DNA from: JBHGBM01 sp041946965
Lineage (GTDB): Bacteria > Acidobacteriota > Terriglobia > Bryobacterales > Bryobacteraceae
Length of the DNA stretch: 33,924 nucleotides
NCBI GenBank assembly: GCA_041946965.1
Contig: JBHGBM010000062.1
Span: 1 to 33,924 of the forward strand
Reading direction: 5' to 3'
Shown: in pieces, positions 1-9,301 of the stretch
Layout: the number at the start of each line of letters is the position of its first letter
Position numbering within the stretch: the first letter of the stretch is position 1
Translations under genes and position numbers: made by a program
Notes under the pieces: generated by a model
Database searches by the model: none
Seen by the model: only the letters and a program-made list of their open reading frames with translations
Told to the model about the DNA's origin: nothing

Positions 1-663
1 GTGCACGCCATCATGGGACCCAACGGCTCGGGCAAGAGCACGCTGGCGCAGGTGCTCGCCGGCCGCGACCTCTACACCGTGACCGAAGGCGAAGTGCTGT
101 TCGACGGCAAGAACCTGCTCGAGATGCCGCCCGAAGACCGCGCGCGCGAGGGCGTCTTCCTGGCCTTCCAGTACCCCGTGGAGATTCCCGGCGTCAGCAA
201 CCTGTACTTCCTCAAGGCCGCGCTCAACACGGTGCGCAAGCACAAGGGCCTGGAGGAGTACGACGCCATGGACTTCCTCAACCTGGTCAACGACAAGATG
301 AAGCTCATGGAGATGGACCAGGCGCTGCTCAACCGTCCGGTGAACGCCGGTTTTTCCGGCGGCGAAAAGAAGCGCAACGAGATTTTCCAGATGGCCGTGC
401 TCGAGCCGCGCCTCGCCATCCTCGATGAGACCGACTCGGGCCTGGACATCGACGCGCTGCGCATCGTGGCCGCCGGCGTCAACGCGCTGCGCGCGCCGGA
501 CCGCTCCATGCTGGTGGTGACCCACTACCAGCGGCTGCTCAACTACATCGTTCCGGACGTGGTGCACGTGCTGGCCGAGGGCCGCATCCTGCGCTCCGGC
601 GACAAGAACCTCGCGCTGGAACTCGAAGAGACCGGCTACGCGGAGACCGTGGAGCGCGCATGA
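1..663 (+). CDS. sufC: SufC, Fe-S assembly ABC ATPase (5' end cut by window)
   Basis: ATPase subunit of the cytosolic SufBCD scaffold that builds Fe-S clusters. The visible 220 residues begin right at the Walker A region (GPNGSGKST at 6-14). They also carry the SufC-type signature FSGGEKKR near 118-125 and a Walker B ending in LDETDSGLD (141-149), the usual SufC form. The GTG at base 1 is an internal valine: SufC proteins normally have about 30 residues before this motif, so the true start lies upstream, probably after sufB. The stop overlaps the sufD start by four bases (ATGA), so the two are translationally coupled. Family identity is certain; only the 5' boundary is unknown. Confidence 0.95.
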   Translation: MHAIMGPNGSGKSTLAQVLAGRDLYTVTEGEVLFDGKNLLEMPPEDRAREGVFLAFQYPVEIPGVSNLYFLKAALNTVRKHKGLEEYDAMDFLNLVNDKMKLMEMDQALLNRPVNAGFSGGEKKRNEIFQMAVLEPRLAILDETDSGLDIDALRIVAAGVNALRAPDRSMLVVTHYQRLLNYIVPDVVHVLAEGRILRSGDKNLALELEETGYAETVERA

Positions 664-1905
664 CCTCCACCGCGGAACAGAACCGTTACCTGGCGGCCTG
701 GGAGGAACTGTCCGCCGATGTGCCGGCCTGGCTGGCGGCGCTGCGGCACCGCGCCATGCGGCGTTTCTCCGATCTGGGCTTCCCCACCACGCACGACGAG
801 GAGTGGCGGTTCACCAATGTCGCGCCAGTCGCGCGCACCCAGTGGCAGCCCTCGGCGCGCACCGTTGCCGAAAAGCTGTTCGCGGTTCCCGGCGCGGCCG
901 CGCTGGGGTTCGTCAACGGCCGGCTGGCCTCGGCGGACCCCGCGCCTGAAGGCACGCGCCTCTCGAGCCTGGCCGACGCCATGCGGGCCGAGCCCGAGCT
1001 GCTGGAGCGGCACCTGGGCGCTTACGCCGATTTCGAACACCACGCCTTCGCCGCGCTGAACACCGCCTTCGCGAGCGAGGGCGCTTTTGTGCTGGTGGGC
1101 AGGAACCGCGTGGTCCAGACCCCCATTCACATCGTCTGGGCGGCGGCGGGGCCGGGCATCACCCAGCCGCGCACGCTGGTGCTGGCGGGCGCCAACAGCC
1201 AGGTAACCGTGATCGAGACTTACATCGGCGCGGACGGCGAGTACTTCACCAACGCCGTCACGGAAATCTGCGCGGGCGAGAACGCCCTCGTCGAGCACTA
1301 CAAGCTTCAGCTCGAAGGCCCCCGCGCGTTTCACGTGGGCGTGACGCAGGCGCAGGTGGGCCGCGCGGCAAATTACAGCGCGCACTCGATTGCGCTCGGC
1401 GGCGCGCTGGCGCGCAACGATTCCAACGCCGTGCTCGGCGAAGGCAGCCAGGCCACGCTGAACGGGCTGTACCTTGCCGGCGGCACCCAGCACATCGACA
1501 ACCACACCGCCATCGATCACGCCAGCCCGCATGCCGCCAGCCGCCAGCTCTATAAAGGCATTCTCGACGGCCGCGCCACCGCGGTCTTCAACGGCAAGAT
1601 CTACGTGCGTCCCGACGCGCAGAAAACCGACGCCAAACAGACCAACAAGAATCTGGTGCTGAGCGAGGACGCGGTCATCCATACCAAGCCCGAGCTGCAA
1701 ATCTGGGCCGACGACGTGCGCTGCACGCACGGCGCCACCATCGGGCAGCTCGATGCCGAATCGGTCTTCTATTTGCGCTCGCGCGGGATCGGAGCCGGAC
1801 AGGCGCGCCAGATTCTCACCGAGGCGTTCGCCCGCGACATTTTGGATTACGTGCGCGTGGAAAGCCTGCGCGAGCTCCTGGAAAAGGTCCTTACGGAGAA
1901 ACTAC

Positions 1906-1922
<17 letters not shown>
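660..1922 (+). CDS. sufD: SufD, Fe-S scaffold subunit
   Basis: Partner of SufB and SufC in the SufBC2D scaffold complex. The 420-residue length is typical of SufD. The C-terminal third has the family core: a CTHGAT motif with Cys355 and His357, matching the conserved Cys/His pair of E. coli SufD, followed by the FYLRSRGI segment and the terminal helix region. The N-terminal part carries the EEWRFTN motif seen in SufD proteins. The start overlaps the sufC stop by four bases, and its 3' end overlaps sufS by 17 bases. SufB is an alternative because the families are related, but the short length and the position after sufC favour SufD. Confidence 0.94.
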
Positions 1923-3149
<1,227 letters not shown>

Positions 3150-3150
<1 letters not shown>

Positions 3151-3587
3151 TGGTCAACGACCTCTATCAGGAAATCATCCTCGACCACAGCAAGCGGCCG
3201 CGGAATTTCCATATCCTGCCGGACGCCACCCAGAAGGCCGAAGGCTACAACCCGCTGTGCGGGGACAAGATCCGGCTGTACCTCAAGGTGAAGGACGGCA
3301 TCGTCGAGGATGCCAGCTTCGAGGGCGCCGGCTGCGCCATCTCCACCGCCTCGGCGTCGCTCATGACCGAGAGCCTGAAAGGCAAGACCGAGGAACAGGC
3401 CAGGAAGCTGCTGGATAACTTCCACGACCTCCTCACCACCGACAGCCCCGTGACCAAGGAACTCGGCAAGCTCGCCGTGTTCTGCGGCGTGCGCGACTAC
3501 CCGGCGCGCGTGAAGTGCGCCACGCTGTGCTGGCACACCCTGAAATCGGCGCTCGAAGGCGACGGCGAGCGGGCCTCAACGGAATAG
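3150..3587 (+). CDS. sufU: SufU, zinc-dependent sulfur-transfer protein
   Basis: Accepts persulfide sulfur from SufS and passes it to the SufBCD scaffold. The 145-residue protein has the expected zinc/sulfur ligands: Cys37 and Asp39 in NPLCGDKI, Cys62 in GAGCAIS, and Cys123 in KCATLCW. These correspond to Cys41, Asp43, Cys66 and Cys128 of Bacillus subtilis SufU. IscU is the alternative, but the insertion between the second and third ligand, the KCATL motif and the adjacent group II desulfurase favour SufU. The start is ATG at 3150, sharing one base with the sufS stop. An extra cysteine, Cys127, follows the third ligand where most relatives have another residue. Confidence 0.93.
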
Positions 3588-3590
3588 CCC

Positions 3591-3914
3591 ATGCTGAAAG
3601 ACGACATCATCGCGGCGCTCAAGACAGTCTACGATCCGGAAATCCCCGTCAACATCTACGACCTGGGGCTGATCTACGGCCTGACGCTCGACGAGGAGAC
3701 CGGTAAAGCCGCCGTCCGCATGACCCTCACCGCCCCCGGCTGCCCCGTGGCCGGCATCCTGCCCGGACAGGTGGAAACCGCGGTCCGCTCCGTCCAGGGC
3801 GTGAGGGATGCCTCCGTCGAGCTGGTGTTCGATCCGCCCTGGTCCATGGAGCGCATGTCGCCTGCCGCGAGGCTCGCGCTCGGCCTGAACGATTACTTCC
3901 CGCTGCCCAAATGA
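3591..3914 (+). CDS. sufT: SufT-like MIP18/DUF59 Fe-S assembly factor
   Basis: A 107-residue protein of the MIP18 (DUF59) family, which acts late in Fe-S cluster maturation. It has the family hallmarks: the DPEIPVNIYDLGLIYG start (residues 15-30) and the invariant cysteine Cys51 in LTAPGCP. The C-terminal half ends in a VFDPPWS motif typical of the family. PaaD-type proteins share this fold, but the place at the end of the suf genes, three bases after sufU, makes the SufT role more likely. Its stop overlaps the next gene's start by four bases. The symbol is given by context as well as family. Confidence 0.88.
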   Translation: MLKDDIIAALKTVYDPEIPVNIYDLGLIYGLTLDEETGKAAVRMTLTAPGCPVAGILPGQVETAVRSVQGVRDASVELVFDPPWSMERMSPAARLALGLNDYFPLPK

Positions 3915-4387
3915 AGCTGAGCTCCCACGAAGAATACGGCCTGCGATGCCTCCTGCGCATCGGCTTCGCGCCCGCCGGCCAGCCGGTCACCATCCCGGAG
4001 ATCAGCGAGGCCGAGGGCATGTCCAGCGCCTATGCCGCCAAGCTGCTCCGCATGCTGCGCCGGGGCGGTTTCATCAAGAGCGCGCGCGGGAAGGAAGGCG
4101 GCTACATGCTGGCGCGTCCGGCCGGCGAGATCGTCATCCGCGACGTCATGGAGCAGCTCGGCGGGCGCTTCTTCGAGCCCGGCTTCTGCTCCCAGCACTC
4201 CGGCCAGATGGCGGTCTGCGCCAATACCGTGGATTGTTCGGTGCGCTCGCTCTGGCGCGCGCTTCAGGTTGCGGTGGATTCCGTGCTCAGCAAGGCCACC
4301 CTCCAGGACCTGATGCGCAACGAAAACGAAATGGCCGCGTGGGTGGATTCGCTGCCCAAGCCGGCCGCCCTGCGCATCATCCAGTAA
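3911..4387 (+). CDS. Rrf2-family transcription regulator, IscR/SufR-like
   Basis: A 158-residue winged-helix regulator. The first 80 residues match the Rrf2 N-terminus: a start like SSHEEYGLRCLLRI, an EISEAEGMSSAYAAKLLRMLRRGG recognition region and the KEGGYMLARP wing. Three cysteines follow, at 93, 103 and 109. IscR binds its cluster with three cysteines spaced five and five apart; here the spacing is nine and five, so cluster binding is likely but the geometry differs. It sits at the 3' end of the suf operon, coupled to the sufT-like gene by ATGA, and probably gives feedback on Fe-S status. Its 3' end overlaps convergent tyrS by 11 bases. Confidence 0.9.
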   Translation: MKLSSHEEYGLRCLLRIGFAPAGQPVTIPEISEAEGMSSAYAAKLLRMLRRGGFIKSARGKEGGYMLARPAGEIVIRDVMEQLGGRFFEPGFCSQHSGQMAVCANTVDCSVRSLWRALQVAVDSVLSKATLQDLMRNENEMAAWVDSLPKPAALRIIQ

Positions 4388-5579
4388 CGATCTTCCGCCA
4401 GCCCTTGCCGCACTGCACGATCAGCTCCCCGGCGCCGTTCCGCCACACCAGGTCCTTCACGCGCTCGCCGTTGATCTCCACCGCGCCCGCCTTGATCTTG
4501 CGCACCGCGTCGCTCACCGATTCCGCCAGGCCCGTTTTCGCGAGCAGCTTGTCCACCCGGATGCCGTCGGCTTTCTTCACGCCTTCGGGCAGCGGCACGG
4601 TCTGAATCCCCGCGGGAATCTCGCGCCGCCGCACCACGCGAGTGAACTCCGCGGCGGCGTTCCCGGCATCCGCGGCGGAGTGGAAGTCCGTGACGATGCC
4701 GCGGGCCAGCGCCATCTTCAGTTCCATGGGGTGCAGTCCGCCGGACTGCACGCCCTGCCGCATGCGCCCGATCTCCTCCAGGCCGGTATCGGTGAGCAGC
4801 TCGTAGTAGCGGAACATCAGATCGTCGCTGATCTGCATCACCTTCCGGAACATGACCTCGGGCGCCTCCGTGATGCCGATGTAGTTGCCCAACGACTTGG
4901 ACATCTTGTTGATGCCGTCCACGCCTTCCAGAATCGGCGTGGTGGCGATGATCTGCGGCGGCTGGCCGAAATCGCGCTGGATCTCGCGGCCCACCAGCAG
5001 GTTGAACTTCTGGTCCGTGCCGCCCAATTCGACGTCGGCGTGCAGAAACACGGAGTCGTACGCCTGCGCCAGCGGATAGAGGAATTCGTGCACCGAGATG
5101 GCGACGCCTTCCTTGTAGCGCTTGGCGAAATCGTCCCGCTCGAGCATGCGGGCCACGGTGTAGCGCGCCGCCAGCCGTACAATTTCGGCGAAGGTCAGCG
5201 GCGTAAGCCACTCGCTGTTGAAACGGATCTCGGTCTTTTCGCGGTCCAGGATCTTGAACACCTGCGCCTTGTAAGTTTCGGCGTTGGCCATGATCTGGTC
5301 GAGCGAGAGCGGCGGCCGCGTCACGTTGCGCCCGGAAGGATCCCCGATCATCGCCGTAGCCGCGCCGATCACGAAAATCACGTGATGCCCCAGGTCCTGG
5401 AAGTGCCGCATCTTGCGGATCAGCACCGTGTGGCCCAGGTGCAGGTCGGGCGAGGTGGGATCGAAGCCGACCTTGACGCGCAGCGGGCGCCCGAGAGCGA
5501 GCCGCTCCCGCAGGTCCTCTTCGCGGATGATCTCGAAAGTTCCCTTCTTCAGGTATGCGATCTGTTCGTCTATGGTCAC
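4377..5579 (-). CDS. tyrS: Tyrosyl-tRNA synthetase
   Basis: Charges tRNA-Tyr with tyrosine in the cytoplasm. The 400-residue class I synthetase has the HIGH-type motif HLGH (47-50), the KMSKS motif (225-229), a GDPSGRN segment (79-85) and a C-terminal S4 RNA-binding domain from about residue 335. The start is a GTG at 5579, three bases after the stop of the preceding small gene, with no clear ribosome site of its own, so translation is probably coupled to that gene. The length and motif forms suggest the TyrZ-like branch, which I cannot confirm without an alignment. Confidence 0.95.
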   Translation of the reverse strand: MTIDEQIAYLKKGTFEIIREEDLRERLALGRPLRVKVGFDPTSPDLHLGHTVLIRKMRHFQDLGHHVIFVIGAATAMIGDPSGRNVTRPPLSLDQIMANAETYKAQVFKILDREKTEIRFNSEWLTPLTFAEIVRLAARYTVARMLERDDFAKRYKEGVAISVHEFLYPLAQAYDSVFLHADVELGGTDQKFNLLVGREIQRDFGQPPQIIATTPILEGVDGINKMSKSLGNYIGITEAPEVMFRKVMQISDDLMFRYYELLTDTGLEEIGRMRQGVQSGGLHPMELKMALARGIVTDFHSAADAGNAAAEFTRVVRRREIPAGIQTVPLPEGVKKADGIRVDKLLAKTGLAESVSDAVRKIKAGAVEINGERVKDLVWRNGAGELIVQCGKGWRKIVTG

Positions 5580-5582
5580 GCG

Positions 5583-5885
5583 TCAATCAAGCACCGCGCC
5601 GGCCCGCGCCAGCGCCTGCTCCAACTCCTCTTTGCCGAAATCCGTGGAAATAAACAATTCCTGCCGCGCGCCGGCCGAAAAGGCGATGGCCTTCCAGCCG
5701 TTCTGCGTGGGCACCGTCACCCGCACTTTGATCTTGCCCCTGGCGTCGCGGACGGGACGGATCACGCCGGGGATCACCGAGCGCACACGCGGTTCGGAGG
5801 CCAGCAGCGTTTCCAGCAGCTCGCGGACGCCGTCGATGATGCTGTGCTCGACCTTGAGCCGGTCCTGGGCGGTGCGCAAACGCAT
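5583..5885 (-). CDS. Small conserved protein, possibly DUF2103-like
   Basis: A 100-residue soluble protein with a basic N-terminus (RTAQDRLKVEHSIIDG), a VIPGVIRP segment at 37-44 and a beta-rich middle followed by a C-terminal helix. From memory it resembles the DUF2103/COG4031 small proteins, annotated as possible metal binders, but only His14 and a few acidic residues could be ligands here. It has a GGAAGAA ribosome site directly before the ATG. The gene lies three bases upstream of tyrS and is very likely cotranscribed with it. A link to tRNA or translation is only guilt by association. It is real by frame, ribosome site and compact fit. Confidence 0.7.
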   Translation of the reverse strand: MRLRTAQDRLKVEHSIIDGVRELLETLLASEPRVRSVIPGVIRPVRDARGKIKVRVTVPTQNGWKAIAFSAGARQELFISTDFGKEELEQALARAGAVLD

Positions 5886-5892
5886 TTCTTCC

Positions 5893-5919
5893 AGTCTAGC
5901 AGGATGCCGAAAAATTCAA
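5893..5919 (-). promoter_or_regulatory. Possible promoter for the DUF2103-like gene and tyrS
   Basis: On the minus strand a TTGAAT (-35-like, 5914-5919) sits in an AT-only 15-base block that stands out from the GC-rich surroundings. It is followed after 15 bases by TGCTAGACT, an extended -10-like element (5893-5901). The predicted RNA would begin only a few bases before the ATG at 5885. The spacing is shorter than the ideal 17, so this is a candidate only. Confidence 0.35.
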
Positions 5920-5931
5920 TTTTTGACTGGC

Positions 5932-7335
5932 TCAATCCACCTCGTCCACGCCGCGCTCGTGCACCGAATCGGGCGCATCGGTGCGCGGCATCCACCGCGC
6001 CAAATCCTTTTTTACGCCCTCGAATTCGGCGCGGGAGGCCAGGTTGGTCCACTCCAGCGGATCCTTGCGCCGGTCGTACAGTTCCTCCCCCCCGTCGCTG
6101 TAACGGATATACCGCCAGTCCTCCGAACGCACCGAATGGTTCCCCCTCAGGTACGTCGTCACCGCCGGACGGTCCCACCGGGCGCCCGGGTCGCGCAGCA
6201 GCGGCATCAGGCTGGTTCCTTCCAGCTCCTTGCGCCCCGGCAGGCCGAACACGTCGATAAGGGTCGGGTAGATGTCCAGCAGGTTCACGGGCCGGGCACA
6301 GCGTCCCCCTGCCTTGGTGAGGCCGGGCGAGGTGACCATGAAGACGTTGTGCGTGGCCTCCTCCCACAGCGCGAACTTGCGCCAGTGCAGCTTCTGCCCC
6401 AGGTGCCAGCCGTGATCGCTCCACAAGACCACCGTGGTGTTTTTCGCGTGCGGCCCGGCATCCAGCGCGTCGATGACGCGGCCCACGCAGGCGTCCGCGA
6501 AGCTGATGCACGCCAGGTACGAACGCACCGCCTGCCGCCACTGCCCGTACTTGATGACCTTGGCGTGGTCTCCGTTGGCTTTAGCGAACTTGCGGCCCAT
6601 CGCCGGCACGTCATCCAGGTCGTCTTCCTTGACGTTGGGCAGCGTGACCTTGTCGAGCGGGTACATGTCGAAGTATTTCGGCGGCACGTACCAGGGCAGG
6701 TGCGGGCGGAAGATCCCGCAGGCCAGAAAGAACGGCCGGTCCTGCTTCTTCTGCAATTCGGCGGTGGCCCAGTCCGCCACCTGGCTGTCGCCCATCCTGC
6801 TGTCCGGTACGTTCACCGGACCCCAATCGAAGTGCGCCCCGCCGGGGATTCCGCTCAGCGGGATGCCCGGCGGCAGCGGATCGGGCGGCTTGTTCTGCAC
6901 TTGCGAAGGGTAGTAGGATTGCCAGCTCGCCGCGTCCGGATAAGCGCCATGGTAGATCTTCCCGCCGCCCGTCACGCGATAGCCCGCCGCCATGAAATGC
7001 TGCGGCAGTGTGACCGCCTTGGCCAGCGCCGGCGATTTGCGGAAGGGCTGCTGGTTATCGTAGATGCCCGAGGTGGACGGCCGTATCCCGGTCATCAGCG
7101 CCGCCCGCGACGGATTGCACAACGGCGCCGCGCAATGCGCGTTGCTGAAGAGCACCCCGCGCGCCGCCAGCCGGTCGAGGTTGGGCGTCTTCACGTCGGG
7201 ATGGCCGCCCAGACAGCCGATCCAGTTATTCAGATCGTCAATGGCGATGAACAGCAGGTTGTGGCGCTCCGGGGCTTTCCCCCGGAGCACGAACGGCGCG
7301 GCGGCCGTGGTGAGAAACGTGCGGCGATTGATCAT
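5932..7335 (-). CDS. Secreted arylsulfatase-type hydrolase, iduronate-2-sulfatase-like
   Basis: Type I sulfatase removing sulfate esters, probably from a polysaccharide. The 467-residue protein begins with a twin-arginine leader (NRRTFL, residues 3-8). Asp33 and Asp34 are metal ligands. The sulfatase signature C-N-P-S-R is at 73-77, where Cys73 must be converted to formylglycine. A later DHGWHLG motif completes the active site. The GGHPDVKTPNLD and STSGIYDN segments are typical of iduronate-2-sulfatase-like enzymes, so a uronic-acid 2-sulfate is a reasonable but unproven substrate. Its ATG overlaps the stop of the upstream sulfatase by four bases. No converting enzyme (FGE or anSME) is in this window. 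Confidence 0.92.
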   Translation of the reverse strand: MINRRTFLTTAAAPFVLRGKAPERHNLLFIAIDDLNNWIGCLGGHPDVKTPNLDRLAARGVLFSNAHCAAPLCNPSRAALMTGIRPSTSGIYDNQQPFRKSPALAKAVTLPQHFMAAGYRVTGGGKIYHGAYPDAASWQSYYPSQVQNKPPDPLPPGIPLSGIPGGAHFDWGPVNVPDSRMGDSQVADWATAELQKKQDRPFFLACGIFRPHLPWYVPPKYFDMYPLDKVTLPNVKEDDLDDVPAMGRKFAKANGDHAKVIKYGQWRQAVRSYLACISFADACVGRVIDALDAGPHAKNTTVVLWSDHGWHLGQKLHWRKFALWEEATHNVFMVTSPGLTKAGGRCARPVNLLDIYPTLIDVFGLPGRKELEGTSLMPLLRDPGARWDRPAVTTYLRGNHSVRSEDWRYIRYSDGGEELYDRRKDPLEWTNLASRAEFEGVKKDLARWMPRTDAPDSVHERGVDEVD

Positions 7336-8663
7336 AGCAACTCCTGCAAACGGGCGGCCTCGCGCGGCATCCGCTCCGCCAGGTTGCGGTTTTCGAGCGG
7401 GTCCGCCTCCAAATCGAAAAGCTGTGGCTGCGGCTCTTTGCCGCGCACCAGTTTATAGCGGCCGTCCCACGCCACCCGCCAGTCGTTGAGGCCGGAGCGC
7501 AGGTACTCGCGGTGCTTGCGGGCCCGGCCTTCCAGTACCGGGCGCAGCGAGCGGCTGTCCATGTCCTTGGGCACGGCCAGGCCGGCCGCATCCAGGAAGG
7601 TCGCCGCCAGGTCCAGGGTGCTCACCAGGGCGTCGCTCACCGCGCTCTTCACACCCGGGCCGGCCACGATCAGCGGCACGCCGATCGATGGCTGCCACGG
7701 GACGGACTTCCCCCAGGCGTTGTGGTCGCCGAGCATCTCGCCATGGTCGCTCGAAAAGGCGATCAGGGTGTTCTCCAGTTCGCCCCGCTTCCGGAGTTCC
7801 TCCACGTAGATGCCCACCCAGCGGTCGATGTTTTCGATCATCGCCGCGTAGTTCTGCCGGATGGCGACGTGCTTTTCCGGCGGAAACTCGGTGTTCCCGT
7901 TGGGCTGCGGGAAATCGCGCCCGCGGCAGCGCGCTTCCATCGACCGGGTGATGTCCATCGGCTCGTGCGGCCCGGTGAAGTTGACCGTCAGGTGCCAGGG
8001 CTTCCCCTTGGGCGCGGCCCGCAGCAGGTCGATGCCGTTCTGCGCCAGCCAGTTGTCGCAATAGGCCTCATCCGGCAGCGGCGTGGGAAACGTCGAGGCG
8101 TAGTTCTTGCGGCTCCTGAAATCCGCCACGTGCGCGGCCGCCAGCCCGCGCTTGTGCAGGTAGGCCATGTACGGGTCTTTCGGCGCGGCGGCGCCGCTGC
8201 GGACGGCGTCGCGCTTCCCGGCGTTGTCGATGCCGTCGGAAAAGCCCCATTCCTTCAGCAGCCGCTTGCCGTCGAGCCCCCAATCCTCGGTGGCCTTGTG
8301 CAGATCCACCTTGCCGCAGACCGTCACGTGATAGCCGGAGTCGCGCAGCATCCCGTAGTAGGTGGGTTGATCCAGAGGATAGTCGAAGCGGTTGCTGGCG
8401 ACGCGCGCGCGGCCGTAATCGCGGCCGGAGGCCAGACAGGCGCGCGCCGGCGCGCACAGCGGCGAGGGCGTCACCACCCGCGTGAAGCGCGTGCCGCGCC
8501 GCGCCAGCGCGTCGGTGTTCGGCGTTCGCACCGGCACCCGGGAATGGATCCCCAGCCAATCGAAACGAAGCTGGTCCGGAAACAGCAGCAGGATGTTCGG
8601 CCGCCGCCGGCCCGCGGCTGGGACAAGGGCCGCGCCGGCAAGAAGCTCGCGTCGGGTAAGCAT
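7332..8663 (-). CDS. Secreted sulfatase, second of a coupled pair
   Basis: A 443-residue type I sulfatase. The ATG at 8663 is chosen because it gives a twin-arginine leader (TRRELL, 3-8) directly before the sulfatase core; the frame stays open upstream, but that stretch runs antisense through the divergent methyltransferase gene. The N-terminal metal site is FPDQ, with Asp30 and Gln31. The signature is C-A-P-A-R at 70-74, with Cys70 the formylglycine precursor. A SSDHGEMLGDHN motif lies in the C-terminal half. Sequence around the signature differs clearly from the downstream sulfatase, so the two probably act on different positions or sugars. They are one operon with a four-base overlap. Confidence 0.9.
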   Translation of the reverse strand: MLTRRELLAGAALVPAAGRRRPNILLLFPDQLRFDWLGIHSRVPVRTPNTDALARRGTRFTRVVTPSPLCAPARACLASGRDYGRARVASNRFDYPLDQPTYYGMLRDSGYHVTVCGKVDLHKATEDWGLDGKRLLKEWGFSDGIDNAGKRDAVRSGAAAPKDPYMAYLHKRGLAAAHVADFRSRKNYASTFPTPLPDEAYCDNWLAQNGIDLLRAAPKGKPWHLTVNFTGPHEPMDITRSMEARCRGRDFPQPNGNTEFPPEKHVAIRQNYAAMIENIDRWVGIYVEELRKRGELENTLIAFSSDHGEMLGDHNAWGKSVPWQPSIGVPLIVAGPGVKSAVSDALVSTLDLAATFLDAAGLAVPKDMDSRSLRPVLEGRARKHREYLRSGLNDWRVAWDGRYKLVRGKEPQPQLFDLEADPLENRNLAERMPREAARLQELL

Positions 8664-8726
8664 TGTGAGTATTGTAACCGCCGTGGGTGGGGCGTTTGTA
8701 CAGCGCCATCCCAGGTAGAATACGGT

Positions 8727-9281
8727 TTGCCTATCGAAGACTGGGACGCGCGCTACCGCGCGGGCAAACTGGACCCGCAGCCGGCGCCGCTGCTGATCGA
8801 AGCCGTCGATCTTCTTCCGCCCGGCCGGGCGCTCGATGTCGCCTGCGGCCCCGGCCGCCACGCCCTGCACCTGGCGCGCGCCGGATGGCGGGTCACGGCG
8901 GTCGACGGCTCGCGCGTGGCCATCGCGGCGCTCCAGCAGCGCGCCGCGCGCGAACGCCTGGCCATCCAAGCCGTGGTCGCCGATCTCGAGCGTGGCGAGT
9001 TCGTCATCGAGCCCGAACGCTACGACCTGGTCTGCGACTTCTTCTACCTCCAGCGCGACCTCTTCCCCGCCATGCTCGCCGGGCTCCGCCCGGGCGGCGT
9101 CTTCGCCGGCGTGATCCACATGCACACGCCGGGTTTCACCCCGCGGCATCCCGAATTCCTGGTCTCCAGCGGCGAACTGCGCGAATTCTTCCGGGGCTGG
9201 AAGATCCTGTATTACTCCGAACGCCCGCCCGAGGGCGGCCATCGCCGGGCTACCGCACAGATCCTGGCACGCCGGGCCTGA
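8727..9281 (+). CDS. Class I SAM-dependent methyltransferase, TehB-like
   Basis: A 184-residue Rossmann-fold methyltransferase. The SAM-binding motif is ALDVACGPGRHAL, followed by the acidic TAVDGS at the end of the second strand and a DLVCDFFYLQRDLF region like that of TehB/UbiE-type proteins. I place the start at the TTG at 8727 because an AGGTAG ribosome site lies nine bases upstream and the family start (IEDWDARY) follows; no in-frame ATG or GTG is closer. It is divergent from the sulfatases, with 63 bases between the starts. Substrate is unknown. The cyclophilin gene follows on the same strand. Confidence 0.82.
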   Translation: MPIEDWDARYRAGKLDPQPAPLLIEAVDLLPPGRALDVACGPGRHALHLARAGWRVTAVDGSRVAIAALQQRAARERLAIQAVVADLERGEFVIEPERYDLVCDFFYLQRDLFPAMLAGLRPGGVFAGVIHMHTPGFTPRHPEFLVSSGELREFFRGWKILYYSERPPEGGHRRATAQILARRA

Positions 9282-9301
9282 TTTGGTTTATAACAAGTCT
9301 C

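Noticed and set aside
1..3. GTG at base 1 as a start for sufC
   Set aside because: It would remove the first strands before Walker A, which all SufC proteins have; the residue is the normal valine before the His-Ala-Ile-Met-Gly segment.
1753..1905. Upstream extension of sufS into sufD
   Set aside because: The extra residues do not resemble any SufS N-terminus, and a good ribosome site supports the ATG at 1906.
4680..7458. Long plus-strand frames (526 and 681 codons) over tyrS and a sulfatase
   Set aside because: They are antisense to genes with complete motifs and show no domain, leader or ribosome site.
8664..9242. N-terminal extension of the upstream sulfatase to about 636 residues
   Set aside because: The extension lies antisense within the methyltransferase gene and has no similarity to sulfatases; the ATG at 8663 gives a proper twin-arginine leader.
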